64,000 nucleotides of DNA. Origin: CAJCJE01 sp035948315 (GTDB lineage Bacteria > Actinomycetota > Actinomycetes > Mycobacteriales > Pseudonocardiaceae). Each line of letters starts with the position of its first letter. Within the stretch, counting starts at the first letter, position 1. Made by a program: the position numbers and the translations under genes. The stretch spans positions 85,178 through 149,177 of the forward strand of contig DASZJG010000099.1 of NCBI GenBank assembly GCA_035948315.1, read 5' to 3'. Positions 34,858 through 43,300 of this stretch are shown piece by piece. The notes under the pieces were generated by a model, which saw only the letters and a list, made by a program, of their open reading frames with translations, was not told where the DNA came from and searched no databases.

Positions 34858-35483
34858 ACCGATCCCCGGCCGACGGCATCGAGGAACCGGCCGGCCTGCT
34901 CGGTGACCGCGCCCGCGTCGTCGAGGCGCTCGCCGAGCAGGTGCACGCCGATGCCGACCCCGACGCAGCCGGCGGCCATCGCCTCCCTGGCCAGCGCGAC
35001 ATCGACGCCCCCGGTGGCGATGATCGGCACGTCCGGCAGCGGTGCGCGCACCTGGCGCAGGTAGTCGGCGCCGACCGGCCGCAGCGGGAACACCTTCACG
35101 AAATCGGCACCGGCCCGCACCGCGCGCACGATCTCGGTCGGGGTCAACGCACCGGGGATCGAGACAAGACCGGCATCGGTGGTCGCGGCGATGACCGCCT
35201 CGTCGGTGTTCGGCGAGATCACGAAGCCGGCGCCGGCTTCGGCGACCTGGTCGACTTCCGCCGGGGCCAGCACGGTGCCGGCGCCGAGACACACGTCCGC
35301 GCCGAACTCGGCGCGCAGCAACCGGATCGCGTCCAGCGGTCGCGGGCTGTTCATGGTCACCTCGAACAGCCGGACGCCGGCCTGATAGAGGACAACGCCG
35401 ATGTCCAGGCACTCCCGCGGCGACTGGCCACGGAAGATCACCACGAGTCGATGAGTCCTGATCCGCTCCGCCGTGTCACTCAT
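34854..35483 (-). CDS. KDPG/KDPGal-type aldolase (candidate 2-keto-3,6-dideoxy-6-sulfogluconate aldolase)
   Basis: This encodes 209 residues of a class-I Eda-type (beta/alpha)8 aldolase. The Schiff-base lysine is Lys130 in DFVKVFPL, and LFEVTMNSPRPL carries the acid/base Glu41; GAGTV, FVISPNTDE and SIPGALTPTEI are the usual phosphate/substrate loops. The family cleaves 2-keto-3-deoxy acids to pyruvate plus an aldehyde. In this operon the aldehyde would be sulfolactaldehyde, handled by the aldehyde dehydrogenase at 41863. No sugar kinase is encoded nearby, which fits a sulfonated (non-phosphorylated) substrate. Overlaps its neighbours on both sides. Confidence 0.87.
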   Translation of the reverse strand: MSDTAERIRTHRLVVIFRGQSPRECLDIGVVLYQAGVRLFEVTMNSPRPLDAIRLLRAEFGADVCLGAGTVLAPAEVDQVAEAGAGFVISPNTDEAVIAATTDAGLVSIPGALTPTEIVRAVRAGADFVKVFPLRPVGADYLRQVRAPLPDVPIIATGGVDVALAREAMAAGCVGVGIGVHLLGERLDDAGAVTEQAGRFLDAVGRGSV

Positions 35484-36270
35484 GGTCGGCCACCTTGCTC
35501 AGCGCCGGTTCCCTGAGGGCTCCCAGCGGATCGAGTCGTCGGGACAGGTGCCGGCCGCCGTCCACCGGCACGATCGCGCCGGTCACGAAGGACGATTCGG
35601 CCGAGGCGAGGAAGGCGACCACCTCGGCGACCTCCGCCGCCGTGCCTGCCCGGCCGAGCAGGGTCGGCGGCGCACCGGTCTCCTCCCAACTCCGCCCGTC
35701 GAACGTGTCCAGAGTGGACGTTGTGTTGACCACCCCCGGTGCCACCGCGTTCACCCGGATCCCGAGCGGGGCGAGTTCCACGGCAAGCGCCTTGGTCGCG
35801 GCGTCGATGGCACCCTTGCTGGCCACGTAGGGCCCGTAGCCGGCCACCGGGAGCGCGGTCTGCACACTGCTCACGTTGACGATCACCCCGCCCCGGCCGA
35901 CGGCCCGCAGGCCCTCGGCCATGGCGGCGCTGAGCAGGCCGAGCGCGGTCACGTTGACCGTGAGCAGTCGCTGCCAGTCGGTGAAACCGCAGGCCAGGAA
36001 CCCGCCCTTGGGTGGATAGGCCGCCGCGCAGTTGACCAGGACATCGGTCGGCGGATCGGCGAGCGTTTCGGCCAGCCGGGCCAGGGTCGTCTCGTCGGCG
36101 AGATCGCCGATGAGGCACTCGATGCGGTTGCCGGCCAGTCGCCGTACCGCGTCATCGTGGTCGATGGCCAGTACCTGGGCGCCACGTTCGGCGAGCAGTT
36201 CCGCGATCGCACAGCCAATACCGGTCGCGGCACCGGTCACCACGGCACGGCGGCCGAGAAGCGTAGTCAT
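35476..36270 (-). CDS. SDR dehydrogenase (candidate sulfoquinovose 1-dehydrogenase)
   Basis: This encodes 264 residues. AVVTGAATGIGCAIAELL is the NAD(P) motif, NCAAAY the NxxA region, VNVSSVQTA the catalytic Ser, YVASKGAIDAATKAL the Tyr/Lys pair and FVTGAIVPVDGG the C-terminal signature. Glucose- and sulfoquinovose-oxidising SDRs are of this type. It lies between the sugar transporter and the aldolase in a tightly packed operon (6 nt and -8 nt spacing), so it would catalyse the first oxidation to the lactone. Confidence 0.87.
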   Translation of the reverse strand: MTTLLGRRAVVTGAATGIGCAIAELLAERGAQVLAIDHDDAVRRLAGNRIECLIGDLADETTLARLAETLADPPTDVLVNCAAAYPPKGGFLACGFTDWQRLLTVNVTALGLLSAAMAEGLRAVGRGGVIVNVSSVQTALPVAGYGPYVASKGAIDAATKALAVELAPLGIRVNAVAPGVVNTTSTLDTFDGRSWEETGAPPTLLGRAGTAAEVAEVVAFLASAESSFVTGAIVPVDGGRHLSRRLDPLGALREPALSKVADHE

Positions 36271-36276
36271 CCGTGT

Positions 36277-37674
36277 TCATCCCACCAGGTCGACGGCGGT
36301 TGCGGGGTTGGCGGTGTGGCCCAGGTCCCGCTCGATCTGTTCCAGGCTCTTGCCCTTGGTCTCCGGGACGAAGGCCAGCGCGAACCCGCTGGACACCAGG
36401 CACAGCACCGCGAAGATCACGAACACCAGTCCGGTGCCGACGCCGAGCAGCACCGGGAACAGCAGCCCGACCGCGAAGTTGCCGGCCCAGTTGAAGAAGG
36501 TGGCCACGCCCATCGCGGTTCCCCTGGCCCGCAACGGGAACAGTTCGCCCAACATGATCCAGACCAGGCCACCCCAGCTCAGCGAGAAGCAGATCTTGAA
36601 AAGCGCGAGTCCGGTGATGGCCAGCCAACCGGCGGTGCCGTGGGTGAGGCCGCCGCTGTAGAACAGCGCGGCGAGCAACACCATGGCGGCGCACATGCCG
36701 ATCGCGCCGAGGATCAGCGGACGCCGCCTGCCCACCCGGTCCACCATGGTCAGCATGATGATCGTGACCACCACGGTGAGCCCGCCGAGTCCGGCGTTCG
36801 CCAGGATCGCGGCTCCGCTGGTGAAACCGATGCTTTTCAGGATGGTCGGTGCGTAGTAGATCACCGTGTTCACCCCGACGACCTGTTGCAGCAGGGCAAG
36901 ACCGCTGCCGATCAGCAGCACGCGGCGCAGCCGGGGGTCGCGGATCATCGCGCCGAGCCGCATCTGCTGCTGTTCGGATTCGTTGATCCGGACGATCTCG
37001 GCGATCTCCGCGTCCAGCTGCTCCGGGGTCCGGCTGCGCGCCAGCACCGCACGCGCTTCGGCCTCGCGGCCCTTCTTGATCAGCCAGCGCGGGCTTTCCG
37101 GCTGGAAGTAGCCGCCGATCAGCATCAGCACCGCGGGGATCGCGGCGAGGCCGAACATCCAGCGCCACGCCTGGGCCGGCGCCAGCGCCAGGTTCACCAG
37201 GTAGGCGACCAGGATACCGCTGGAGATCATCAGCTGGTTGAGTCCGGACAGCGAGCCCCGCCTGCTGGCCGGGGAGATCTCGGAAAGATAGACCGGCACG
37301 GTGACCGACGCGGTGCCCACCGCAAGCCCCATGATCAGCCGGAAGGCCAGTATCCAGAACAGGTTCGGGGCCAGCGCCGCGCCGATGGCGCCGAGGCCGA
37401 ACAACACGGCGGCGCCGAGCACCACGGTGCGCCTGCCGACCCGGTCGGTGATCCGGCCGCAGCCGAGCGCGCCGATCATGGCGCCGACCAGCAGCGAACT
37501 GGTCACCATGCCGGTTTGCAGATGGCTCAGGCCCAACTGCGGTGTGATGAACAGCAGCGCGCCGGCTACCACCCCCAGGTCGTAGCCGAACAGCAAGCCC
37601 CCGAGGGCGCCGAAGAAGTAGGTGGAGGCGCGTACCGGCCGGATCGTTCCCGCCCCGCGCGTCGGCTGGGTCAT
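36277..37674 (-). CDS. MFS sugar-porter-family transporter (candidate sulfoquinovose importer)
   Basis: This encodes 465 residues and 12 helices. Sugar porter fingerprints are complete: FGYDLGVVAGAL, GRITDRVGRRT, PVYLSEISPASRRG, PESPRWLIKKGRE, QQVVGVNTVIYYAP, DRVGRRRPL, GELFPLRARG, and the terminal FVPETKGKSLEQIE. It is the only transporter in the divergent catabolic locus and sits directly after the dehydratase gene, so import of the pathway sugar is a reasonable inference. Start ATG 37674. Confidence 0.9.
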   Translation of the reverse strand: MTQPTRGAGTIRPVRASTYFFGALGGLLFGYDLGVVAGALLFITPQLGLSHLQTGMVTSSLLVGAMIGALGCGRITDRVGRRTVVLGAAVLFGLGAIGAALAPNLFWILAFRLIMGLAVGTASVTVPVYLSEISPASRRGSLSGLNQLMISSGILVAYLVNLALAPAQAWRWMFGLAAIPAVLMLIGGYFQPESPRWLIKKGREAEARAVLARSRTPEQLDAEIAEIVRINESEQQQMRLGAMIRDPRLRRVLLIGSGLALLQQVVGVNTVIYYAPTILKSIGFTSGAAILANAGLGGLTVVVTIIMLTMVDRVGRRRPLILGAIGMCAAMVLLAALFYSGGLTHGTAGWLAITGLALFKICFSLSWGGLVWIMLGELFPLRARGTAMGVATFFNWAGNFAVGLLFPVLLGVGTGLVFVIFAVLCLVSSGFALAFVPETKGKSLEQIERDLGHTANPATAVDLVG

Positions 37675-37702
37675 CTTGATCTCCGTTCGTCTGCCGGGTG
37701 GA

Positions 37703-39430
37703 TCAGAGGTGTCGTCGGGGCACGGCGTGGCCACGCCGGCCGGCCAGGAAATCGAAATCGGCGCCGGTGTCGGCCTGGCCGACGTGCCGGCGGTAGAGCC
37801 AGGAGTAGCCGCCGGCCGGATCGGGCTCGGTGGCCTGCGCCTGCGCCGTGCGGCGAAGCAGTTCCGCATCGTCGACGAGCATGTCGATGCGGCGCCCCGG
37901 CACGTCGAGGGTGACCAGGTCACCGGTGCGCAGCAGGGCGAGCGGGCCACCCACCGCGGACTCCGGGGCGACGTGCAGCACCACGGTGCCGTAGGAGGTG
38001 CCGCTCATCCGGCCATCGGTGAGCCGGACCAGATCGCGCACGCCCTGTGCGAGCAGCTTGCCGGGGATCGCCAGGTTGCCGATCTCCGGCATGCCCGGAT
38101 AGCCGACCGGTCCGGCGTTGCGCACCACGAGCACCGTGTCCGGCGTGGCCGGCAGGTCGGCATCGTCGGCGTGGTCGGTGTAATCCTCGATGCTGTCGAA
38201 CACCAGTGCCGGGCCGGTGTGGCGCAGCAGTTCGGGGCTTGCCGCGGACACCTTGAGCACGGCGCCGCTGGGCGCCAGGTTCCCGTACAGCACCGCGGTG
38301 CCGTTGCCGGCCGGTCGCACCGGCTCCGCCATCGTGGCGATCACCTTGGTGTTCCAGTTCGGCGCGTCCGCGTTGTTCTCGGTGAGGGCGCGCCCGGTGA
38401 TGGTGCGGGCGTCGCCGTGCAGCGCGTCGCCGAGTTCGCGGATCACCGCGGGCAGGCCGCCCGCATAGGCGAAGTCCTCCATCAGGAACTCGCCCGAGGG
38501 CAACAGGTTGACCAGCAGCGGGATGTCGGCGGCCTGGGTGTCGAAGTCGCTCAGTCGCAGGTCGACCTCGGCCCGGGAGGCCAGGGCGAGCAGGTGCACG
38601 ACCGCGTTGGTCGAACCGCCGATGGCCGCGTTGATGCGCACCGCGTTCTCGAACGAGCGACGATCGAGGATCTCTGAGGGGCGCAACGCTTCGGTGACCA
38701 TCGAGACGATCCGCTGGCCGGCCTGTTCGGCCAGGTTGTACCGGCGGGCGTCGACCGCGGGAATGGCGGCGCTGCCGGGTAGCGACAGGCCGAGTGCCTC
38801 GGTGATACAGGCCATCGTGGACGCGGTGCCCATGGTCGTGCAGTGCCCACTGCTGCGGGACAGGCACGCCTCGGCGGCGCGGAAGTCGGCCTCGCTCATC
38901 GTGCCGGCCCGCACCTGTTCGCTGAACTGCCAGACGTGCGTGCCGGACCCGACGTCGCAGCCCTGGAACTTGCCGTTGAGCATCGGGCCGCCGGTGACCA
39001 TGATCGCCGGCAGATCCGCGCTCAACGCGCCCATCAGCTGGGCCGGCACGGTTTTGTCGCAGCCGGCCAGCAACACGACGCCGTCCAGCGGATACGCGCG
39101 GAGGCATTCCTCGACATCGATGGCCATCAGGTTGCGAAACAGCATTGCGGTCGGCCGCATCAGCGTCTCACCAAGTGAGATGGTGGGGAACTCAAGTGGT
39201 GTCCCGCCTGCCATCAGCACGCCCCGCTTGACCGCCTCCGCGACCTGGCGCAGGTGCGCGTTGCACGGGGTCAGTTCCGACCAGCTGTTGCAGATGCCGA
39301 TAACCGGACGACCATCGAACATCGCCGCCGAATGGCCCTGATTGTACATTTTGGACCGATGTACGAAGCCGAGCTTGCCCTCGGCCGCGAACCAGGCCGC
39401 ACTGCGCGGCGGGCGCGCGTCTTCGGTCAT
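37703..39430 (-). CDS. IlvD/Edd-family aldonate dehydratase (candidate 6-deoxy-6-sulfogluconate dehydratase)
   Basis: This encodes 575 residues. Start ATG 39430 is supported by GGAGG 5 nt upstream; an alternative ATG at 39448 has no such site. RSAAWF and GFVHRSKMYNQG open the sugar-acid dehydratase branch of the IlvD/Edd family. Iron-sulfur ligands are visible as Cys47 or Cys56 (GICNSWSELTPCNAH), Cys124 (LAGCDKTVPA) and Cys197 (SSGHCTTMGTAST). It dehydrates an aldonate to the 2-keto-3-deoxy acid. It is the first gene of the six-gene minus-strand operon, with a GntR-type operator just upstream. Confidence 0.9.
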   Translation of the reverse strand: MTEDARPPRSAAWFAAEGKLGFVHRSKMYNQGHSAAMFDGRPVIGICNSWSELTPCNAHLRQVAEAVKRGVLMAGGTPLEFPTISLGETLMRPTAMLFRNLMAIDVEECLRAYPLDGVVLLAGCDKTVPAQLMGALSADLPAIMVTGGPMLNGKFQGCDVGSGTHVWQFSEQVRAGTMSEADFRAAEACLSRSSGHCTTMGTASTMACITEALGLSLPGSAAIPAVDARRYNLAEQAGQRIVSMVTEALRPSEILDRRSFENAVRINAAIGGSTNAVVHLLALASRAEVDLRLSDFDTQAADIPLLVNLLPSGEFLMEDFAYAGGLPAVIRELGDALHGDARTITGRALTENNADAPNWNTKVIATMAEPVRPAGNGTAVLYGNLAPSGAVLKVSAASPELLRHTGPALVFDSIEDYTDHADDADLPATPDTVLVVRNAGPVGYPGMPEIGNLAIPGKLLAQGVRDLVRLTDGRMSGTSYGTVVLHVAPESAVGGPLALLRTGDLVTLDVPGRRIDMLVDDAELLRRTAQAQATEPDPAGGYSWLYRRHVGQADTGADFDFLAGRRGHAVPRRHL

Positions 39431-39491
39431 CACCACCTCCGGAGCCATCAGCGCTGATTGCGCTTCGTGAGCGGTGAGCACAGACCATCAA

Positions 39492-39510
39492 TTGGCTAGA
39501 GGTCTGTCCA
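39492..39510. promoter_or_regulatory. Putative GntR operator upstream of the dehydratase operon
   Basis: TTGGCTAGAGGTCTGTCCA contains TTGGCTAGAGGTCT, the exact reverse complement of AGACCTCTAGCCAA in the SuyA promoter (40402-40415). It lies 62 bp upstream of the first gene of the minus-strand operon, so the same regulator probably controls both operons. Confidence 0.75.
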
Positions 39511-39568
39511 CGTGACACAGTTCACCACCCCGCACGATGGTTTCGCAAGAGTGGAGTTGTGGCTGGAG

Positions 39569-40297
39569 TCAGTCGCGGGACTCGGCCTGCACGCGAGTCA
39601 GCGCGGCGGTCCGCGCACCCTTGATGTGCGCGGCGGCGGCGCGGCGGGCGGCGGCCGGGTCGCCGCTGAGCACCGCGTCCAGGATGCGACGGTGATCGCG
39701 GCGGGAGTTCTCCAGTCGGCCGGGCAGTTGGAGGGTGGTCTCCATGCCGCGGGCCAGGATTTCCTGGAGCACGCCGAGCGTGCGGGTGAGGAACCGGTTG
39801 CCGGCGGCCTCCACGATGCGCATGTGGAAGGCGGCGTCGAGGTCGCGCAGCCGGTTCCAGTCGACCACCGGTTCACTGCTGGCCGCCATCAGCGTGTCGA
39901 ACGCCTCGCGCACCCGGTCGAGTTTCGCGGTGTCCTGGTTGCGCGCCGCCCATGACGCGGCCGGCAGTTCCAAGACCTCGCGCATGTCGAACAGTTCGGT
40001 CAGGCTCATGTCCTCCGCGGACATGGCCGCGCGCAGGCTACGGGTGGTCGCCGGATCGGCGACGAAAACGCCCGACCCGTGCCGGATGTCCACATGCCCC
40101 TGCACCTTCAGCGACCGCAGCGCCTCGCGCAGCGACGGTCGGCTGGCGCCGAGCATCGCGGCCAGTTCGCGTTCCGGCGGCAGCCGGTCGCCGGGCCGCA
40201 GTTGGTCGCTGGCGATGACCTCCAGGATGCGACGTGCGATCAGGTCGGACACGCTGCCCTGTCGCAACGGTGCCCACAGCTCCGCGTCCGCCGACAC
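39569..40297 (-). CDS. GntR-family (FadR/FCD) regulator of the sulfo-sugar locus
   Basis: This encodes 242 residues. The winged-helix domain reads ARRILEVIASDQLRPGDRLP, ERELAAMLGASRPSLREALRSL, with HVDIRHGSGVFV as the wing. The FCD effector domain has FDMREVLELPAASWAA, DAAFHMRIVEAAGN and RRDHRRILDAVLSGD, containing the Asp/His residues that usually bind a metal and an organic-acid ligand. It sits between the two catabolic operons and is flanked by shared palindromic sites, so it is the likely repressor, released by a pathway intermediate such as an aldonate or sulfolactate. Confidence 0.92.
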   Translation of the reverse strand: MSADAELWAPLRQGSVSDLIARRILEVIASDQLRPGDRLPPERELAAMLGASRPSLREALRSLKVQGHVDIRHGSGVFVADPATTRSLRAAMSAEDMSLTELFDMREVLELPAASWAARNQDTAKLDRVREAFDTLMAASSEPVVDWNRLRDLDAAFHMRIVEAAGNRFLTRTLGVLQEILARGMETTLQLPGRLENSRRDHRRILDAVLSGDPAAARRAAAAHIKGARTAALTRVQAESRD

Positions 40298-40330
40298 CGC
40301 GACCTCCCTTGATTACATCTGGTCAGGACA

Positions 40331-40348
40331 TCTTACCTCTTGGTCAAG
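40331..40348. promoter_or_regulatory. Third putative GntR half-site cluster
   Basis: TCTTACCTCTTGGTCAAG shares TTACCTCT/AGAGGTAA with the cores of the other two sites and is preceded by the similar TTACATCTGGTCA (about 40313-40325). It lies 34-51 bp upstream of the GntR start codon, consistent with autoregulation. It is less symmetrical than the SuyA site. Confidence 0.5.
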
Positions 40349-40395
40349 CCGCTGAGTCTTGCGCTTGCTCGGCGGCATCGGCTACGTTCCGAACA

Positions 40396-40415
40396 TTGGT
40401 AAGACCTCTAGCCAA
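40396..40415. promoter_or_regulatory. Palindromic GntR operator before suyA
   Basis: TTGGTAAGACCTCTAGCCAA is a 20-bp dyad (TTGGtaAGA / TCTagCCAA, 7 of 9 arm positions paired) ending at the ribosome site AAGGAG (40414-40419) of the SuyA gene. A bound repressor would block transcription of the plus-strand operon. Confidence 0.75.
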
Positions 40416-40424
40416 GGAGTGACG

Positions 40425-40724
40425 ATGGCGGAGCCGCCCGGATTTCTCGCCCACAACGAAGGAGACCTGGTCGCGGTCGCGGTGCGCGATCTCGCGCCGG
40501 GCAGCGTCGAGGGGGGCTACCTGCGTGGGCCCTCCTCGGTGCGGATCGACCTGCACGAGGAGGTGCCGCTCGGCCACAAGCTCGCGCTGGTCGACATCGC
40601 CGAAGGGCAGGACATCATCGAGTACGGCCAGCTCGTCGGCATCGCGCTGAACAACATCGGCAAGGGCAGCCTTGTGCACGTCCACAACATGAGGAGCGCG
40701 CGGTGGCGCAACAGCGTGGCCTGA
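40425..40724 (+). CDS. suyA: (2R)-sulfolactate sulfo-lyase, small subunit
   Basis: This encodes 99 residues forming a SAF domain. FLAHNEGDLVAVAVRDL opens it, EVPLGHKLALVDIAEGQDIIEYGQ is the SAF core, and the end LVHVHNMRSARW matches the HVHN-x-KxxRW C-terminus I know from SuyA. The general annotation for this size would be altronate dehydratase N-terminus, but the split from the large subunit and the partner's motifs favour SuyA. AAGGAG lies 5 nt before the ATG. The 3' end overlaps suyB by 22 nt. Confidence 0.85.
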   Translation: MAEPPGFLAHNEGDLVAVAVRDLAPGSVEGGYLRGPSSVRIDLHEEVPLGHKLALVDIAEGQDIIEYGQLVGIALNNIGKGSLVHVHNMRSARWRNSVA

Positions 40725-41866
40725 CCGGATATCGCCGGGAGAACGGCGCCGTCGGCATCCGAAACCACACGGTCATCCTGCCGGTCGACGACCTGTCCAA
40801 CGCGGCGGCCGAGGCCGTCGCCAAGGTGGTGCCCGGCACGCTGGCGCTGCCGCACGCCTACGGCCGACTCCAGTTCGGGCCGGACCTCGACCTCACCTTC
40901 CGCACCCTGATCGGCACCGGCCGCAATCCGAACGTGGCCTCGGTTGTGGTGATCGGCATCGAACCGACCTGGACCGAGCGGGTGGTCGAGGGCATCGCCG
41001 CGACCGGCAAGAAGGTGCGCGGCTTCAGCATCGAACGCAACGGTGACCTGCACACCATCGAGCAGGCGGCCCGGGTCGCCGCGCGGTTCTACCAGGACGA
41101 CTCCGAACTGCGCCGGGAACCGGTAGAAGCCGGCGAGATCATGATGTCGATCAAGTGCGGCGAGTCCGACACCACCAGCGGCCTCGGCGCCTGCCCGACC
41201 ACCGCGGAGGCGGTCGACCGCTGGGTGGACGCGGGCGCGACCGTGTTGTTCGGTGAGACCAGCGAACTGACCGGCGGCGAGCACCTGATAGCGCAGCGGT
41301 GTGTGGACGACGTGGTGCGCAAGCGGTTCCAGGAGATCTATGACGACTACCTCGGCGTGATCGAACGCACCGGGGTGAACCTGCTCGGTTCCCAGCCGAC
41401 CCAGGGCAACATCCGCGGTGGCCTGTCCACCATCGAGGAGAAGGCGATGGGCAACATCGCCAAGACCGGCACCAAGCCCGTCGTCGGCGTGCTTGATCCG
41501 GCGCAGGCTCCGGAATCCGGTCCGGGTCTGTACTTTATGGACACCTCATCGGCGGCCGCGGAGTGCATCACGTTGATGGCGGCAGCCGGCGCGGTGGTGC
41601 ACCTGTTCCCGACCGGGCAGGGCAACGTGATCGGCAATCCGATCGAGCCGGTGATCAAGCTGACCGCCAACCCGGTGACCGCGAGCACCATGTCCGAACA
41701 CATGGATCTGGACTGCTCCGGCCTGCTCAACCGCGACTACGACCTGACCACCGCGGGCGACCGCATGATGGAGATCCTGGAGCGCACCGTCAACGGACGG
41801 CTGACCTGCGCGGAGGTCATGGGGCACCGCGAGTTCGTGCTCACGAGGCTATACCAGAGCGCATGA
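40703..41866 (+). CDS. suyB: (2R)-sulfolactate sulfo-lyase, large subunit
   Basis: This encodes 387 residues from GTG 40703. GYRRENGAVGIRN, VILPVDDLSNAAAEAVA, LALPHAYGRLQFGPDLDL, VVVIGIEPTWTERVVEGIA, KCGESDTTSGLGA, LFGETSELTGGEHL, HLFPTGQGNVIGNPIEPVIK and GHREFVLTRLYQSA correspond closely to SuyB sequences I recall; altronate dehydratases of the same superfamily carry different motifs. SuyAB cleaves the C-S bond of (R)-sulfolactate to pyruvate and sulfite in the cytoplasm. Its length equals known SuyB. Its stop overlaps the following aldehyde dehydrogenase start. Confidence 0.88.
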   Translation: MAQQRGLTGYRRENGAVGIRNHTVILPVDDLSNAAAEAVAKVVPGTLALPHAYGRLQFGPDLDLTFRTLIGTGRNPNVASVVVIGIEPTWTERVVEGIAATGKKVRGFSIERNGDLHTIEQAARVAARFYQDDSELRREPVEAGEIMMSIKCGESDTTSGLGACPTTAEAVDRWVDAGATVLFGETSELTGGEHLIAQRCVDDVVRKRFQEIYDDYLGVIERTGVNLLGSQPTQGNIRGGLSTIEEKAMGNIAKTGTKPVVGVLDPAQAPESGPGLYFMDTSSAAAECITLMAAAGAVVHLFPTGQGNVIGNPIEPVIKLTANPVTASTMSEHMDLDCSGLLNRDYDLTTAGDRMMEILERTVNGRLTCAEVMGHREFVLTRLYQSA

Positions 41867-43287
41867 TGGCCGAGCCGACCACGCTGATCGGCGGCCAGTG
41901 GCAGGATCCGCCCGACACCGTCGAGGTGCGCAACCCGGTGGACGGCTCGGTCGTCGGCCGGATCGGTTACGGGGACGCGCACCTCGCCGGTTCGGCGGCC
42001 GATGCCGCGGCCGCCGCGTTCGACGGGTGGGCGGACACCCCCGCCCGCTCCCGCGCCGACCTGCTGCGCCGCGCCGGCGACCTGATCAGCGAACGCGCTG
42101 AGGGCATCGGCCTGATCCTGGCCCGGGAAGCCGGTAAACGGCTGCCGGAGGCCGTCGCCGAGGTCGCGTTCGCGGCGGAGTACTTCCGCTGGTTCGCCGA
42201 AGAGGCCCGCAGGCCCACCGGCGCGGTGCATCCGCACGAGGCGCCGGACCGGCGGCACCTCAGCCTCACCCGCCCGGCCGGTGTCGCCGCCTGCCTGACC
42301 CCGTGGAACTTTCCGTGTTCCATCCAGGCGCGCAAGCTGGCGCCTGCCCTCGCCGCCGGCTGCACCGTGGTGGCCCGAGCGTCGGAGAAGGCACCGCTCG
42401 CGGTGACCGAGTTGATCCGCTGCCTCACCGACGCCGGGCTGCCGCCCGGCACCGTCAACCTGGTGCACGGTCCGGCGTCGGTGATCACCGACGCCTACCT
42501 CACACACCCCTCGGTGCGGGTGGTGTCCTTCACCGGCTCGACTGAGGTCGGCCGCGCCATCATGGCGAAGGCCGGCGAGCGGGTGGTCCGGCCGTTGCTG
42601 GAACTGGGCGGCGACGCGCCGTTCATCGTGTTCGACGACGCCGATCTGGACGCGGCGGTGCAGGGCGCGATGCTGGCGAAGTTCCGCAACACCGGGCAGT
42701 CCTGCATCGCGGCCAACCGGTTCTTCGTGCAGGCGGGCGTCTTCGAGGAGTTCCTGGCCCGGTTCGTCGCGGCCGTGGACGCGCTGACCATCGGCGACGG
42801 CACCGCCGATCCCGTGCCCGACCTCGCCGCCTGCATCGACCGGCACCGGGTGGACGCGGTGACGGCCATGGTGGACGAAGCCCTTGCCGCGGGCGCGAAA
42901 AAAGTCACCCGCGAATTCGCGTTGCCCGGCGGCGCCTTCGCGGCCCCGGCTCTGCTGGTGGACGTGCCGCAGGACGTCGGCCTCGCCCGACAGGAGGTTT
43001 TCGGGCCAGCAGCCGCGGTGTTCGGTTTCGACACCGAGGCCGAGCTGCTGGACCGGGCCAACCGCACCGAAATGGGCCTGGCCGGCTACTTCTACACCCG
43101 CGACAACGCTCGGATCTGGCGGCTGGCCGAACGGCTCGACGTCGGCATTCTCGGCGTCAACAACGCCCTGCCCAGCGCGTGTTTCGCGCCGATGGGCGGC
43201 ACCAAGCAGTCCGGCCTCGGCCGGGAGGGCGGCGCGGCGGGCCTCGCCGAGTTCCAGGACACCCGCTATCTCGCCATCGGATTGTGA
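41863..43287 (+). CDS. NAD(P)-dependent aldehyde dehydrogenase (candidate sulfolactaldehyde dehydrogenase)
   Basis: This encodes 474 residues of the succinate-semialdehyde dehydrogenase type. CLTPWNFPCSIQARKLAPAL (cofactor-binding Asn/Lys), VVSFTGSTEVGRAIM, LLELGGDAPFIVFDDADLD (general base Glu) and FRNTGQSCIAANRFF (nucleophile Cys) are intact, as are the C-terminal QEVFGPAA and GGTKQSGLGREGG motifs. In the sulfo-ED route this class oxidises 3-sulfolactaldehyde to sulfolactate, linking the aldolase product to SuyAB. Start ATG 41863 overlaps the suyB stop. Confidence 0.88.
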   Translation: MMAEPTTLIGGQWQDPPDTVEVRNPVDGSVVGRIGYGDAHLAGSAADAAAAAFDGWADTPARSRADLLRRAGDLISERAEGIGLILAREAGKRLPEAVAEVAFAAEYFRWFAEEARRPTGAVHPHEAPDRRHLSLTRPAGVAACLTPWNFPCSIQARKLAPALAAGCTVVARASEKAPLAVTELIRCLTDAGLPPGTVNLVHGPASVITDAYLTHPSVRVVSFTGSTEVGRAIMAKAGERVVRPLLELGGDAPFIVFDDADLDAAVQGAMLAKFRNTGQSCIAANRFFVQAGVFEEFLARFVAAVDALTIGDGTADPVPDLAACIDRHRVDAVTAMVDEALAAGAKKVTREFALPGGAFAAPALLVDVPQDVGLARQEVFGPAAAVFGFDTEAELLDRANRTEMGLAGYFYTRDNARIWRLAERLDVGILGVNNALPSACFAPMGGTKQSGLGREGGAAGLAEFQDTRYLAIGL

Positions 43288-43300
43288 ACAGGGGGTCGGC

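Noticed and set aside
40425..41866. Annotation of the SAF/large-subunit pair as altronate dehydratase (UxaA)
   Set aside because: Motifs such as LALPHAYGRLQFG, IGIEPTWTERVV and the SuyA-like HVHN end, plus SlcC- and ComC-like neighbours, fit sulfolactate sulfo-lyase better.
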